From UBA10210 sp964408425 (GTDB lineage: Archaea > Micrarchaeota > Micrarchaeia > Norongarragalinales > Norongarragalinaceae), in NCBI GenBank assembly GCA_964408425.1, contig CAYOZI010000019.1, forward strand, positions 1-18,747: 18,747 bases of DNA. Reading direction: 5' to 3'. Position numbers and translations under genes: made by a program. Of the stretch, positions 6,135-14,115 are shown one piece after another. Each line of letters starts with the position of its first letter. Position 1 is the stretch's first letter. The notes under the pieces are model-generated. The model did no database searches, was not told the DNA's origin, and was given only the letters and a program-made list of their open reading frames with translations.

Positions 6135-8816
6135 ATGGCGGGAGTGAAAGAATACCACGCTTTAAGCGCGAAAAAAGCGCTTGGAGAACTGGATTCAGAT
6201 GAAAAGGGGTTGAGCGAAAGCGAGGCTGAAAAACGCCTTGCGCAATATGGCTATAATGAATTGAGGGAAAAGAAAGGCAAAAACCCGGTTTTCATTTTCC
6301 TCGAACAGTTTTCCAACATATTGGTCCTCCTGCTGATAGCCGCCGCTGGAGTGTCGTGGTTCGTCGGAGAGTGGGTGGACGCGGCGGCAATAATGGCGAT
6401 CGTCATTCTCAACGCCGCGTTCGGCTTCATCCAGGAGTACAGGGCGGAAAAAGCGATTGCGGCTTTGAAGAAACTCGTTTCCCCGAAAGCGCGCGTTTGG
6501 CGCGACGGAAAGGAAATTTCTGTAGAATCCAGAATGCTCGTGCCCGGCGACATCGTGGGTTTGGAGGCGGGGGGCAGGATTCCCGCGGACTGCAGGCTTA
6601 TTGAAGCTATAGAATTGGAATGCGAGGAAAGCGCTTTGACCGGCGAAAGCCTGCCCGTAAAGAAAAACTCCTCCAGCTCCCTATCCGGGCAAACGCCGGT
6701 CGCGGACCGCAAAAACATGATTTTCATGGGAACCGCAACCACGAAAGGCCGGGCGAAAGCATTGGTTATAGCAACGGGAATGGACACGCAAGTCGGGAAA
6801 ATCGCGACTCTCGTCGAACAAACCGAGGCTGAAGAAACGCCGTTGCAAAAGCGCCTGGCGGTTTTGGCTAAGCAGTTGGGAGTGGCGGCCATAGCTGCGG
6901 TGGCAATCGTTTTCGCCGCGGGCGTTCTGGTAAGCGGGGAGAGCATGTTCGAAATGTTTTTGATTGCAGTCACGCTCGCGGTTGCGGCAATTCCCGAAGG
7001 GCTGCCCGCCGTTGTAACAGTCACAATGGCCATCGGAGTCCAGCGCATGGCGAAGAGAAACGCGATAATAAGAAAACTTCCCGCGGTTGAAACGCTCGGG
7101 GCTGCGACCGTCATATGCAGCGACAAGACTGGAACGCTGACGAAAAGCGAAATGACCATCCGCGAGTTGTACGCGGACGGAAAGAACTTCGAAGTTTCCG
7201 GAAGCGGGTACGCATTGAAAGGGGAATTCACCCTCGCCGGAAAAAGAATAGACGCTTCGAAAAACCCGGTTTTGCAAAAGCTCTTTTTGGCGGGAATATA
7301 CTGCAACAACTCGGGGCTCGCCGAAGAAGCGGGAGGGGAAAGCGCGAAGATAACGGGCGACCCGACCGAAGCGTCGCTGCTGGTTTTGGCGAGGAAAGCC
7401 GGGTTGGACGACGAGGAGCTTAAGGAAAAAAGCGGTTTCCTGCACGAAATCCCGTTTTCCTCGGAAAGGAAAATGATGAGCGTGGCGAGAAAGCACGAAG
7501 GCAAAAACTTCGTTTTCATAAAAGGCGCTCCGGAAATGGTTTTGGAGAAATGCTCTTTCGCATTCGAAAACGGGAAGGAAAAAAGAATGATGGCGGAGTT
7601 GAAGAAAAAGGCGTTTTTGGAAAACAAGAGAATGGCTTCCAAGGCATTGAGGGTTTTGGCTCTCGCTTACAGGAAATTCGACGGAAAAAGCGAGAGGCAG
7701 ATGGAAACGCAAATGGTTTTCCTGGGTTTGGCGGGAATGATGGACCCGCCGAGGCCCGAAGCCAAAAAAGCGGTGGCCGAATGCAAGAACGCGGGAATTC
7801 GCGTCGTGATGATTACGGGCGACAACAAGGAAACGGCCGTCGCCGTAGCAAGGGAATTGGGGATCGTAGAAAAAGAATCGCTGGTTCTAACGGGAACGGA
7901 TTTGGACGAGGCGACCGACGAGGAATTGGTGCAAATCGTCAAGAAAGCTGCCGTTTACGCGCGCGTTTCGCCCGAACACAAGCTGAGGATAGTCAAGGCA
8001 TTGAAGGCGGACGGAAAGCAGGTCGTTGCAATGACGGGCGACGGGGTTAACGACGCGCCTGCAATCAAGAAAGCCGACATAGGCGTTGGAATGGGAATGA
8101 CGGGCACGGACGTTACCAAGGAAGCGAGCGCAATGGTCGTAACGGACGATAATTTCGCGTCCATAGTCAACGCTGTTGAGGAAGGGCGCATTGTTTTCGA
8201 CAACATCGCGAAGAGCGTAAGGTATTTGATAAGCTGCAACATCGGAGAGCTCTTGGCGGTTTTTATCGCAGTCATACTGGGCTTGAAAAGCCCGTTGCTG
8301 CCGTTACAAATATTATGGATGAATTTGGCTACGGACGGGCTGCCGGCTTTGGCGTTGGGAGTCGAACCCGAAGAGCCCGGGGTGATGGCAAGAAAACCGC
8401 GCGATCCGAACGAAAACATAGTCAACGCGAAAAGCCTGAAAAGCATTCTGGCGATAGGAGTGCTGATGGCTGCTTCGACCCTCGGGGTATACTGGTATTA
8501 CCACGACACTCACGGGCTCGATTACGCGAGAAGCATGGCATTCACGACCCTGGTTTTAATGCAACTGGCTTTCGCGTTAAGCGCACGCTCCTGGAAGCAC
8601 AACTTCCACAAGCTCGGCGTTTTCTCGAACAAAACAATGCTCTTGGCTGTTGCAATAGCGATGGCGTTGCAGCTGACCATTCTCTACAACCCGGTTTTCG
8701 AAAGCATTTTCAACACCAAGCCGCTGGCGTACGGCGATTTGGCAGTCGCTTTTGCCGTCGCTTCCCTAGGGTTTATTATTCCGGAATTGGCTAAAGCACT
8801 ACGCAAGAAAGATTGA
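6135..8816 (+). CDS. P-type Ca2+-transporting ATPase (SERCA-like, P2A)
   Basis: This cation pump uses ATP to export Ca2+ across the membrane. The 893-aa protein has an N-terminal cation ATPase domain, TGES (169-172, actuator), PEGLP in M4 (287-291), the phosphorylation motif DKTGTLT (Asp330), KGAP in the nucleotide domain (463-466), TGDGVND (634-640) and a C-terminal block of about six helices. Ca2+ ligands of SERCA are matched: Glu in PEGLP, Asn702/Glu705 in M5 (SCNIGE) and Asn730/Thr733/Asp734 in M6 (NLATDG). The M8 position that is Glu908 in SERCA appears to be Gln811, as in plasma-membrane pumps, suggesting one or a weakened second site. The ATG at 6135 is chosen over TTG 6093 because the TATA-like box overlaps the latter. 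Downstream is a CBS-domain gene, 26 bp away. Confidence 0.95.
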   Translation: MAGVKEYHALSAKKALGELDSDEKGLSESEAEKRLAQYGYNELREKKGKNPVFIFLEQFSNILVLLLIAAAGVSWFVGEWVDAAAIMAIVILNAAFGFIQEYRAEKAIAALKKLVSPKARVWRDGKEISVESRMLVPGDIVGLEAGGRIPADCRLIEAIELECEESALTGESLPVKKNSSSSLSGQTPVADRKNMIFMGTATTKGRAKALVIATGMDTQVGKIATLVEQTEAEETPLQKRLAVLAKQLGVAAIAAVAIVFAAGVLVSGESMFEMFLIAVTLAVAAIPEGLPAVVTVTMAIGVQRMAKRNAIIRKLPAVETLGAATVICSDKTGTLTKSEMTIRELYADGKNFEVSGSGYALKGEFTLAGKRIDASKNPVLQKLFLAGIYCNNSGLAEEAGGESAKITGDPTEASLLVLARKAGLDDEELKEKSGFLHEIPFSSERKMMSVARKHEGKNFVFIKGAPEMVLEKCSFAFENGKEKRMMAELKKKAFLENKRMASKALRVLALAYRKFDGKSERQMETQMVFLGLAGMMDPPRPEAKKAVAECKNAGIRVVMITGDNKETAVAVARELGIVEKESLVLTGTDLDEATDEELVQIVKKAAVYARVSPEHKLRIVKALKADGKQVVAMTGDGVNDAPAIKKADIGVGMGMTGTDVTKEASAMVVTDDNFASIVNAVEEGRIVFDNIAKSVRYLISCNIGELLAVFIAVILGLKSPLLPLQILWMNLATDGLPALALGVEPEEPGVMARKPRDPNENIVNAKSLKSILAIGVLMAASTLGVYWYYHDTHGLDYARSMAFTTLVLMQLAFALSARSWKHNFHKLGVFSNKTMLLAVAIAMALQLTILYNPVFESIFNTKPLAYGDLAVAFAVASLGFIIPELAKALRKKD

Positions 8817-8842
8817 ATGGAAAAAAAGGTTGAAAAGAAAAA

Positions 8843-9283
8843 ATGAAGACCGTCGGGGAGGTAATGCTGAAAAACGTGCCCATCCTGAGCCCGGACGAGC
8901 CGCTCAAGAAAGTCGCCAAGATCATGAAGGAAAACAGGATTTGGGGTCTGCCCGTCGTGGGAAAAGGAAGGATAGAAGGGATAATCACGGACGGGGACAT
9001 TCTCAACGCTTTCTACCTGAACGTATCCTCGTTCAGCTACGAGGAAAAGCCGGGGGGCGAGAAGGAAAAGTTTTCCAAACGCATCCGAGAGTTCCACGAG
9101 ATGAAAGTCAAGGACGTCATGACAATGCAGCCCCGCACCGTGCACGAGAGCGTTGGCGTGGACGAAGCCGCGACGCAGCTCAAGCGGTTCAAGATAAAGA
9201 GGCTGATAGTCGTGGATGACGACGGAAAGCCTATCGGGCTCGTGGAACGGTTGAATATCGTCGACAGCATCCTCAGCGAGTGA
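8843..9283 (+). CDS. Tandem CBS-domain protein
   Basis: This 146-aa soluble protein is essentially a Bateman module of two CBS domains (about residues 5-55 and 88-146). Each starts with the typical V.(D/E)VM pattern (TVGEVMLKNVPILSPDEPL and KVKDVMTMQPRTVHESVGV) and ends with a GIITDGDIL / GLVERLNIV strand-helix. CBS pairs usually bind adenosine nucleotides and sense energy state. The linker (about 56-87) is charged and longer than minimal. It starts 26 bp after the Ca2+-ATPase stop on the same strand, so co-transcription and regulation or energy sensing for the pump are plausible but inferred. The ribosome binding site is weak (AGGTTGA about 12 nt upstream). Confidence 0.9.
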   Translation: MKTVGEVMLKNVPILSPDEPLKKVAKIMKENRIWGLPVVGKGRIEGIITDGDILNAFYLNVSSFSYEEKPGGEKEKFSKRIREFHEMKVKDVMTMQPRTVHESVGVDEAATQLKRFKIKRLIVVDDDGKPIGLVERLNIVDSILSE

Positions 9284-9295
9284 AAAAAACGAATC

Positions 9296-9303
9296 TTTTT
9301 ATA
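9296..9303 (+). promoter_or_regulatory. TATA-like box for the first small membrane protein
   Basis: TTTTTATA right after the CBS gene stop, about 60 bp before the ATG at 9360; initiation near 9325 would leave a leader of about 35 nt. Confidence 0.5.
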
Positions 9304-9359
9304 GTGGGATTGCCGAAACTGTTTTTTCGATTTTCAACCCTCCAGTCGAAGGCATTCCG

Positions 9360-9494
9360 ATGGCACACCCGATCGCAAACGCATTCACGATAGGCGCGTT
9401 TTTTCTCGCGGCAACAGGAGTCTTGCGGCTGCAGGACGCGTTTCTCGTGCTTTTATTGAGCGTGGTTTTAATCCGTGCAATGGCAAAACCGTGA
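9360..9494 (+). CDS. Small membrane protein A, 44 aa
   Basis: The sequence starts MAHPIANAFTIGAFF and is almost entirely hydrophobic: two helices (about residues 8-22 and 27-40) separated by LRLQD, ending with a basic MAKP tail. No family is recognised. Its N-terminus shares an H-x-I-x-N-x-F spacing with the next ORF (HPIANAF versus HSIVNGF), and both have a two-helix plan with a central Asp, so the pair looks like a tandem duplication. It has its own TATA-like box at 9296-9303 but no clear ribosome binding site. Confidence 0.6.
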   Translation: MAHPIANAFTIGAFFLAATGVLRLQDAFLVLLLSVVLIRAMAKP

Positions 9495-9507
9495 AGGGAA
9501 AAAAAAC

Positions 9508-9516
9508 CTTTAAATT
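9508..9516 (+). promoter_or_regulatory. TATA-like box for the second small membrane protein
   Basis: CTTTAAATT about 35 bp before the ATG at 9547, giving an expected leader of about 10 nt. It separates the two small ORFs into independent transcription units. Confidence 0.5.
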
Positions 9517-9546
9517 CGCGTTTCTGCAGGAGTTTAACGATCGGAA

Positions 9547-9693
9547 ATGTACCACAGCATCGTAAACGGGTTTATTTTCATTCTCCTAGCCGCGGCCTTT
9601 CTCGGAGCGGTGGATATCCTTACGGTTGGAGCGTTGCTCGCCGCTGCGTACCTGGTTTTCCCGAGTTTGGACATGCTGAGCGCACCGTTCTGA
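9547..9693 (+). CDS. Small membrane protein B, 48 aa
   Basis: The sequence starts MYHSIVNGFIFILL and has two hydrophobic helices (about 5-20 and 25-38) joined by GAVDIL, with a short polar C-terminus. The H3-x-I-x-N-x-F9 pattern matches the preceding 44-aa protein. There is no signal-peptide cleavage site, so both ends probably stay attached as a helical hairpin in the membrane. GGAG at 9529-9532 is about 14 nt before the ATG, too far to be convincing, and a near-leaderless start from the TATA-like box at 9508 is more likely. The stop is 4 bp from the convergent antiporter stop. Function unknown. Confidence 0.6.
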   Translation: MYHSIVNGFIFILLAAAFLGAVDILTVGALLAAAYLVFPSLDMLSAPF

Positions 9694-9697
9694 AATA

Positions 9698-10948
9698 TTA
9701 CTTCAGCTTTCCTTTTTCTTTCGGCTTTACCGCAATCACTCTCGGGGAAGGCTTGCTTCCGGCATTCTGGATTTCAAAAGCGAAAGCCCCAACGGTGGCG
9801 ACCACGTTCGTGAACAACAATAGCAGGAAAACTATTTCCGCGAAATACGGGATTATTATTCCGCGCTCTGCAGGCAGGAACGCCAAGACCGCGGAAACCA
9901 AGCCCCTGGGCATCATGCCCACCACCAGCAAAGAGTATTTCTTGAAGGAATAATCCGCTGCGACCAAAACCTTCATTCCAACCATTCTCGCCGCGGTAAA
10001 CCCTGCCAGCGCAACGAGCGAAACGGCTATTACCGGCGTGGTGAAGAACGACGGGGCGAAAAGCAAGCCCAGGTAAACGAAGTAAAAAGTCCTTACGAAA
10101 AACGAAACTTCCTTTTGGGTGGAGAAAATGGAAGACTCTAGCTTGAAATCACCTTCCCACTTCAGGAATTTAGTTATGAACTCGGAGTTTCCCAAAACAA
10201 GGCTGAACACGAGGACGGAAATGGCGCCGCTTCCCCCGAGAAAGGCTATTCCGGCGTAAAGCACGAACATGAAGCCCAGGGTAATCATATAGCCAAGCGG
10301 TTTTCCGTAAAACCTTTTCAAAACCCCCAGCCAGAACAAGCCCGCCAGAACCCCCACGACAAGCGCAACGGCGAAGGCGGAAGCCAAGTCTGAAGCGGAC
10401 TCCGCGAGGCTGAAAGAGGAAGAAACGGAAATCTGCAGCAAAGCAAACGCGAAAACCAGCACCAGAACGTCGTTTATCAGCGACTCCAACCCAAGCAATA
10501 CTTTCGTATTTTCATTAACGGAAAGCTTTTGCACGATTGAAAGCACGACGTTCGAACCAGTTCCTCCCGCTATCACTCCCAACAACAACGCGTGAAGCAA
10601 CGGCCAGCCGAAGAAAACCGAAACCGCTCCCCCCACCAACACCGCTCCGATCAGGAAAACCACGACAGTAAAGAGAGTCGCGTTTGGAATTTCCTTTAAA
10701 ACCTTTACGAGATTCAGGTTCAACCCGCTGTCGAACAAGACTATGATCAACGCAAGCGTTCCGACTGTTGAAGCAAGCGGAATCAAGTCCGACGCAGCAA
10801 CGAGATTCAAGCCAGGGCCTAGAAGAACGCCCAAAAACAACAGCAGAAGCACGTCGGGAATCTTAGTGCGTTCGAAGAAAGCGGCCGCGAAAAAGCCGAG
10901 GAAAATGACCAGCCCAAAAACCAAGAGCGTTATTTCAACCGCAACCAC
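9698..10948 (-). CDS. Na+/H+ antiporter, NhaP-like (CPA family)
   Basis: This 416-aa protein with about 12-13 helices belongs to the monovalent cation:proton antiporter superfamily and probably exchanges Na+ (or K+) for H+. LESLIND (residues 154-160) carries the Asn-Asp pair (159/160) that marks electroneutral CPA1/NhaP exchangers at almost the same position as characterised archaeal NhaP proteins. GGTGSNVV near 128-135 replaces the TDP motif of classical NhaP, as in an archaeal subgroup with GGTSS-type sequences, and the late PRGLVSAVLAFLP is conserved. It lacks a regulatory C-terminal domain. The GTG start is well supported by GGGAGG at 10958-10963, 9 nt upstream. It is the last gene of the trpB2-trpS-nadE cluster, 28 bp after nadE. 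Confidence 0.9.
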   Translation of the reverse strand: MVAVEITLLVFGLVIFLGFFAAAFFERTKIPDVLLLLFLGVLLGPGLNLVAASDLIPLASTVGTLALIIVLFDSGLNLNLVKVLKEIPNATLFTVVVFLIGAVLVGGAVSVFFGWPLLHALLLGVIAGGTGSNVVLSIVQKLSVNENTKVLLGLESLINDVLVLVFAFALLQISVSSSFSLAESASDLASAFAVALVVGVLAGLFWLGVLKRFYGKPLGYMITLGFMFVLYAGIAFLGGSGAISVLVFSLVLGNSEFITKFLKWEGDFKLESSIFSTQKEVSFFVRTFYFVYLGLLFAPSFFTTPVIAVSLVALAGFTAARMVGMKVLVAADYSFKKYSLLVVGMMPRGLVSAVLAFLPAERGIIIPYFAEIVFLLLLFTNVVATVGAFAFEIQNAGSKPSPRVIAVKPKEKGKLK

Positions 10949-10976
10949 CGCTCAAAACCTCCCGTTCAAACTTCAA

Positions 10977-11634
10977 TCACAATACTGCAGGCAACCGGCG
11001 TTTGTGCGAAAACGCCCTGGTTCTATTCAATACTACCCTCGTTTTTTTAAATCCGAACTCTCCGGACGCTTTTCCCCACCCGCGTTTTTCCGCTGCATCC
11101 AGAATGCCGTCCAACTCTGCATAACCCATTCCCAGTTCCCCCTCGTCAGTCTGCCCTTTCCAAAGTCCCGCAGTGGGCGTTTGGAAAACGATTTCAGCCG
11201 GAATCCCGGCTTGCAGAGCGAGAGAACGCACTTGCGTCTTNNNNNNNNNNNNNNNNNNNNNNNNNNNNNNNNNNNNNNNNNNNNNNNNNNNNNNNNNNNN
11301 NNNCCCGAGCCATGACGTTTCCCTTGCGAACCTTATCCTTCCCGCACCCCAACGCCACCACCGCAGCATCAACAGTCTTGCGGATGGGAATTTTCTTGAA
11401 ATTCGTTCCGCACAAGCTTGCAACGCGCACAGCGTTCCCCTCCGCCTTCCCGTCTTTGAAATACGGAAGGTGAAAGGCGAAAACGTTCTTTCCCCCCAGC
11501 GCTTTAGCCAGTATAAAACAAACGAGCGCGGAATCCACCCCGCCGCTGACTCCCACCACGGCGTTCGCTTTCCCGTTTTTGGAAAAAAAGCGTTTCGTCC
11601 TAAGAACCAGCGATTCGAACCCATCCCGTTTCAT
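10977..11634 (-). CDS. nadE: NH3-dependent NAD+ synthetase, interrupted by assembly gap
   Basis: NadE amidates nicotinic acid adenine dinucleotide to NAD+ using ATP and ammonia. The N-terminal piece (11305-11634, 110 aa) has the PP-loop SGGVDS at residues 30-35. The C-terminal piece (10977-11240, 87 aa) begins KTQVR and has PTAGLWKGQTDEGELG, matching the PTA.LW.GQTDE signature. Between them lies a run of 63 Ns; the two halves are in different frames across it, so the gap length is not exact. Family comparison expects about 48 residues here (R-M...GTxNKSE...LPIGDLY), about 143 nt, giving a protein of about 245 aa, the normal size. No glutaminase domain is present. It starts 12 bp after the trpS stop, so it is probably in the same operon. 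Confidence 0.9.
11241..11303. other. Assembly gap (63 N) inside nadE
   Basis: Unknown bases replace part of the nadE ATP/NaAD-binding region. Flanking reading frames do not match at this length, so it is a scaffolding gap of estimated size rather than known sequence. Confidence 0.98.
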
Positions 11635-11646
11635 AAAACAATCAAT

Positions 11647-12738
11647 TCAAGAGATGAAGTTTAATTCCTTCGCTTTCACCAAACGCCTGGCGTCCTCAAT
11701 CCCTTCGTTCAAGCGTTTCATGAAAACCGTCGTTTTATCGCAGGCTATTTGCTTCAACTCGCCGCTAGTCATCCTGCCGCCCTTATACTCGTCATAAATC
11801 TCCTGCAGTTCCTTATCATCCTCTATCAAGTGCTGTTTCAACAGCTCGAACACCATGTCTTTTTCGATAACAGCCCCGAGCTTGCGGTGTTCTTCAAGCG
11901 TATCCCTCCCGCCGGTCAAAGCCCTCTTGATTTTCGCGCAGGCGGACTTCGGGTCTTCGGGCAAGTCGATGCAGCTTTCCGGCTTGGATTTGCTCATCTT
12001 GAGCTCCCCGTTCAGTGCGGGAGTGTATTTGTGGTAGATCGACGAAACCTGGAAGAAATTGAAGGAAGACCTCGTTCTCGAAACGAAATCCCTCGTCAGG
12101 CGGATGTGCGGCTCCTGGTCTATGCCCACAGGAATGATCCCCGGCATCCGCTCTTCAAGCTGAGGGAAAACGATATCGCCTATTTGCGTCAGCGCGCTCA
12201 TTATCCTGGAAGGGTCGGCGACGCCGTAAGTCGCCCTGAATTCGTTCAACGTGATTTTCTGCGCCGCTTCGAAAGCAATTCGCGTGGAATCGCGGTGGTC
12301 GCTTTGGAAATAGAAAACGGTTTTCTTCGGGTTCAAACCCAGCGCTATGTAAGCGGGAATGTGAAATTCCAACGCCCTTTTCCGCGCTTCAGCGAGGGAA
12401 ACTCCCCGAACTGCCGCGGCTTCCAAATCGGCGATTGCCACTATCGTCTTCGCCCCGTGCTTCTGGAAGTACGCCAGGTTTTCAATCACCATCTTGTTTC
12501 CGAAGTGGATGCGGTCGTTCGTGGGCATTATTCCGCTCAACGCATAGAATTTCTTCTTGTGCTTTATCGCATCCGCTATCCGCGCCAAATCCCTGCCAGC
12601 GAAAACCACATTCCGTCTCATTATACGGTTGGGTTCGAGAAAACTTTTGGAATTAAAGACTTCCAATCCGAAGTCTTTCACTATCTTCTCGTAGTCTTCC
12701 AAAAGCCCGCTTCCCCACGGGTCGATCAGTTTTTGCAT
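11647..12738 (-). CDS. trpS: Tryptophanyl-tRNA synthetase (archaeal/eukaryal type)
   Basis: TrpRS charges tRNA-Trp with tryptophan. The 363-aa protein opens with IDPWGS, typical of archaeal/eukaryal enzymes, and has the class I signatures HFGN (residues 78-81, in the HIGH position) and KMSKS (247-251). GIDQEPHIRLTRDF (205-218) is the conserved active-site segment of this family (usually GIDQDPHFRLTRD). HFGN instead of HxGH is unusual here but resembles the TIGN motif of bacterial TrpRS. ADLEAAA replaces the common ADDE. The ATG is supported by GGGTGA at 12748-12753, 9 nt upstream. It follows trpB2 by 36 bp and precedes nadE by 12 bp, suggesting co-transcription. Confidence 0.94.
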   Translation of the reverse strand: MQKLIDPWGSGLLEDYEKIVKDFGLEVFNSKSFLEPNRIMRRNVVFAGRDLARIADAIKHKKKFYALSGIMPTNDRIHFGNKMVIENLAYFQKHGAKTIVAIADLEAAAVRGVSLAEARKRALEFHIPAYIALGLNPKKTVFYFQSDHRDSTRIAFEAAQKITLNEFRATYGVADPSRIMSALTQIGDIVFPQLEERMPGIIPVGIDQEPHIRLTRDFVSRTRSSFNFFQVSSIYHKYTPALNGELKMSKSKPESCIDLPEDPKSACAKIKRALTGGRDTLEEHRKLGAVIEKDMVFELLKQHLIEDDKELQEIYDEYKGGRMTSGELKQIACDKTTVFMKRLNEGIEDARRLVKAKELNFIS

Positions 12739-12774
12739 GATTACTGTTCACCCGTGCGAGTTTTATTAAGTTTT

Positions 12775-14115
12775 TCAGGAAAGCTTGCCTTCGAGAAACT
12801 TTTGGTACCCGTCCAAATCCAGCAGCCCGTGCCCGCTGAGGTTGAAAACGATGGTTTTCGCCTCGTTCTTTTTCCTGCATTCCAACGCCTCGTCAATCGC
12901 GGCTTTAATCGCGTGAGCCGATTCCGGCGCGGGAATAATCCCTTCCGTATTGGCGAACATTAAAGCCCCTTCAAAAACAGGCTTTTGGTCGTACGCTTTC
13001 GCCCGCACGAGCTTTTGCTCTGCCAAAAGCGAGATGATTGGAGACATGCCGTGATACCTTAAACCGCCGGCGTGAATCGGAGAGGGAATGAAATCTTTCC
13101 CTAACGAATACATTTTCAATAACGGCGTCATTCCCGCCGTATCTCCAAAGTCATAGTCGTATTTTCCTCTGGTGAGGGAAGGGCAAGCCGTAGGTTCAAC
13201 TGCAATGAACTCCGCATCATTTTTTCCGGAAATCTTCTCGCGCACGAACGGAAGGATGAAACCTCCGAAATTGCTCCCTCCTCCCACGCATCCGATCAAA
13301 ACATCCGCCTTTTCCCCAGCGATTTCCAACTGCTTTTGCGTTTCCAGTCCGATTACCGTTTGATGCAAAAGAACGTGGTTCAACACGCTGCCCAGCGAGT
13401 ATTTCGCGTTTTCAGTTGAAACGACGGTTTCAATCGCTTCGCTGATTGCTATTCCCAAGCTCCCCAGATGCGCGGAGTCGGAGGAAAGGATTTTCCTTCC
13501 GAACTTGGTTTGCCTGCTTGGGGAAGGGAAAACCTCCGCGCCGTAAGACTCCATCATGACCTTTCGGTAGGGCTTTTGGTTGTAACTCGACGACACCATG
13601 AATACCCTGCATTTCAACCCGAACAGCATGCTTGCATATGCAAGCGCCGTTCCCCACTGTCCGGCTCCAGTTTCCGTGGCAAGCGTTTCCACTCCTTCTT
13701 TCGCGTTGTAATAAGCTTGCGCTATGGCGGTGTTGGGCTTGTGCGAACCGCAAGGGTTCAAACCCTCGTGCTTGAAATAGATTTTCGCCGGAGTCTTGAG
13801 TTTTTTCTCCAACCGCCGAGCTCTGAACAGCGGAGAAGGCCTGCCCATCCTCAACAACGCCTCTCGAATTTCTTCGGGAATGGCGATAAACCGTTCGGTT
13901 GAAACTTCCTGGCGAATGACTTCCTTCGGAAAAATCGCTTCCAACGCTTGGGGCCCTATGGGCTCTCGCGTTTGCGGATTCAACGGCAGCGGCAATTGCA
14001 CCGGCAGGTCGGGCAGGATGTTGTAATAGTGACGCGGCACGTCATCCTCGTCCAGCAAAATCTTTTCGCCCTTGAATTCCCTCTTCGCTTGCACTAAGTT
14101 CAACAATCCATTCAC
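12775..14115 (-). CDS. trpB2: TrpB2-type tryptophan synthase beta chain
   Basis: This PLP enzyme condenses indole with serine to tryptophan. The 446-aa protein is longer than TrpB1 and carries TrpB2-specific traits: the N-terminal P.HYYNILPDLP...L.P.T.EPIGPQ and EVIRQEVSTERFIAIPEEIREAL segment, NPCGSHKPNTA with the PLP lysine (Lys126), ETGAGQWG (148-155), and the phosphate-binding GGGSN (278-282). No trpA or other trp biosynthetic gene is in this window, so indole salvage or a stand-alone reaction is possible. The GTG start overlaps the stop of the winged-helix gene by four bases (GTGA) and is preceded by GGGGGTG at 14123-14129 with 7 nt spacing. Downstream is trpS, 36 bp away. Confidence 0.94.
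   Translation of the reverse strand: MNGLLNLVQAKREFKGEKILLDEDDVPRHYYNILPDLPVQLPLPLNPQTREPIGPQALEAIFPKEVIRQEVSTERFIAIPEEIREALLRMGRPSPLFRARRLEKKLKTPAKIYFKHEGLNPCGSHKPNTAIAQAYYNAKEGVETLATETGAGQWGTALAYASMLFGLKCRVFMVSSSYNQKPYRKVMMESYGAEVFPSPSRQTKFGRKILSSDSAHLGSLGIAISEAIETVVSTENAKYSLGSVLNHVLLHQTVIGLETQKQLEIAGEKADVLIGCVGGGSNFGGFILPFVREKISGKNDAEFIAVEPTACPSLTRGKYDYDFGDTAGMTPLLKMYSLGKDFIPSPIHAGGLRYHGMSPIISLLAEQKLVRAKAYDQKPVFEGALMFANTEGIIPAPESAHAIKAAIDEALECRKKNEAKTIVFNLSGHGLLDLDGYQKFLEGKLS

Noticed and set aside
6251..7642. 463-aa open frame antisense to the Ca2+-ATPase
   Set aside because: It is a shadow of strong codon bias in the pump gene; the translation is Ser/Ala-rich, has no motif, and the plus strand carries an intact P-type ATPase.
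10977..11634. Reading nadE as a pseudogene because its halves are out of frame
   Set aside because: The frame change coincides with the run of Ns; the flanking motifs are intact and normal, so an inexact gap length explains it.
11749..12963. 404-aa plus-strand ORF across trpS and the end of trpB2
   Set aside because: It is antisense to two clearly conserved enzymes and shows no domain.
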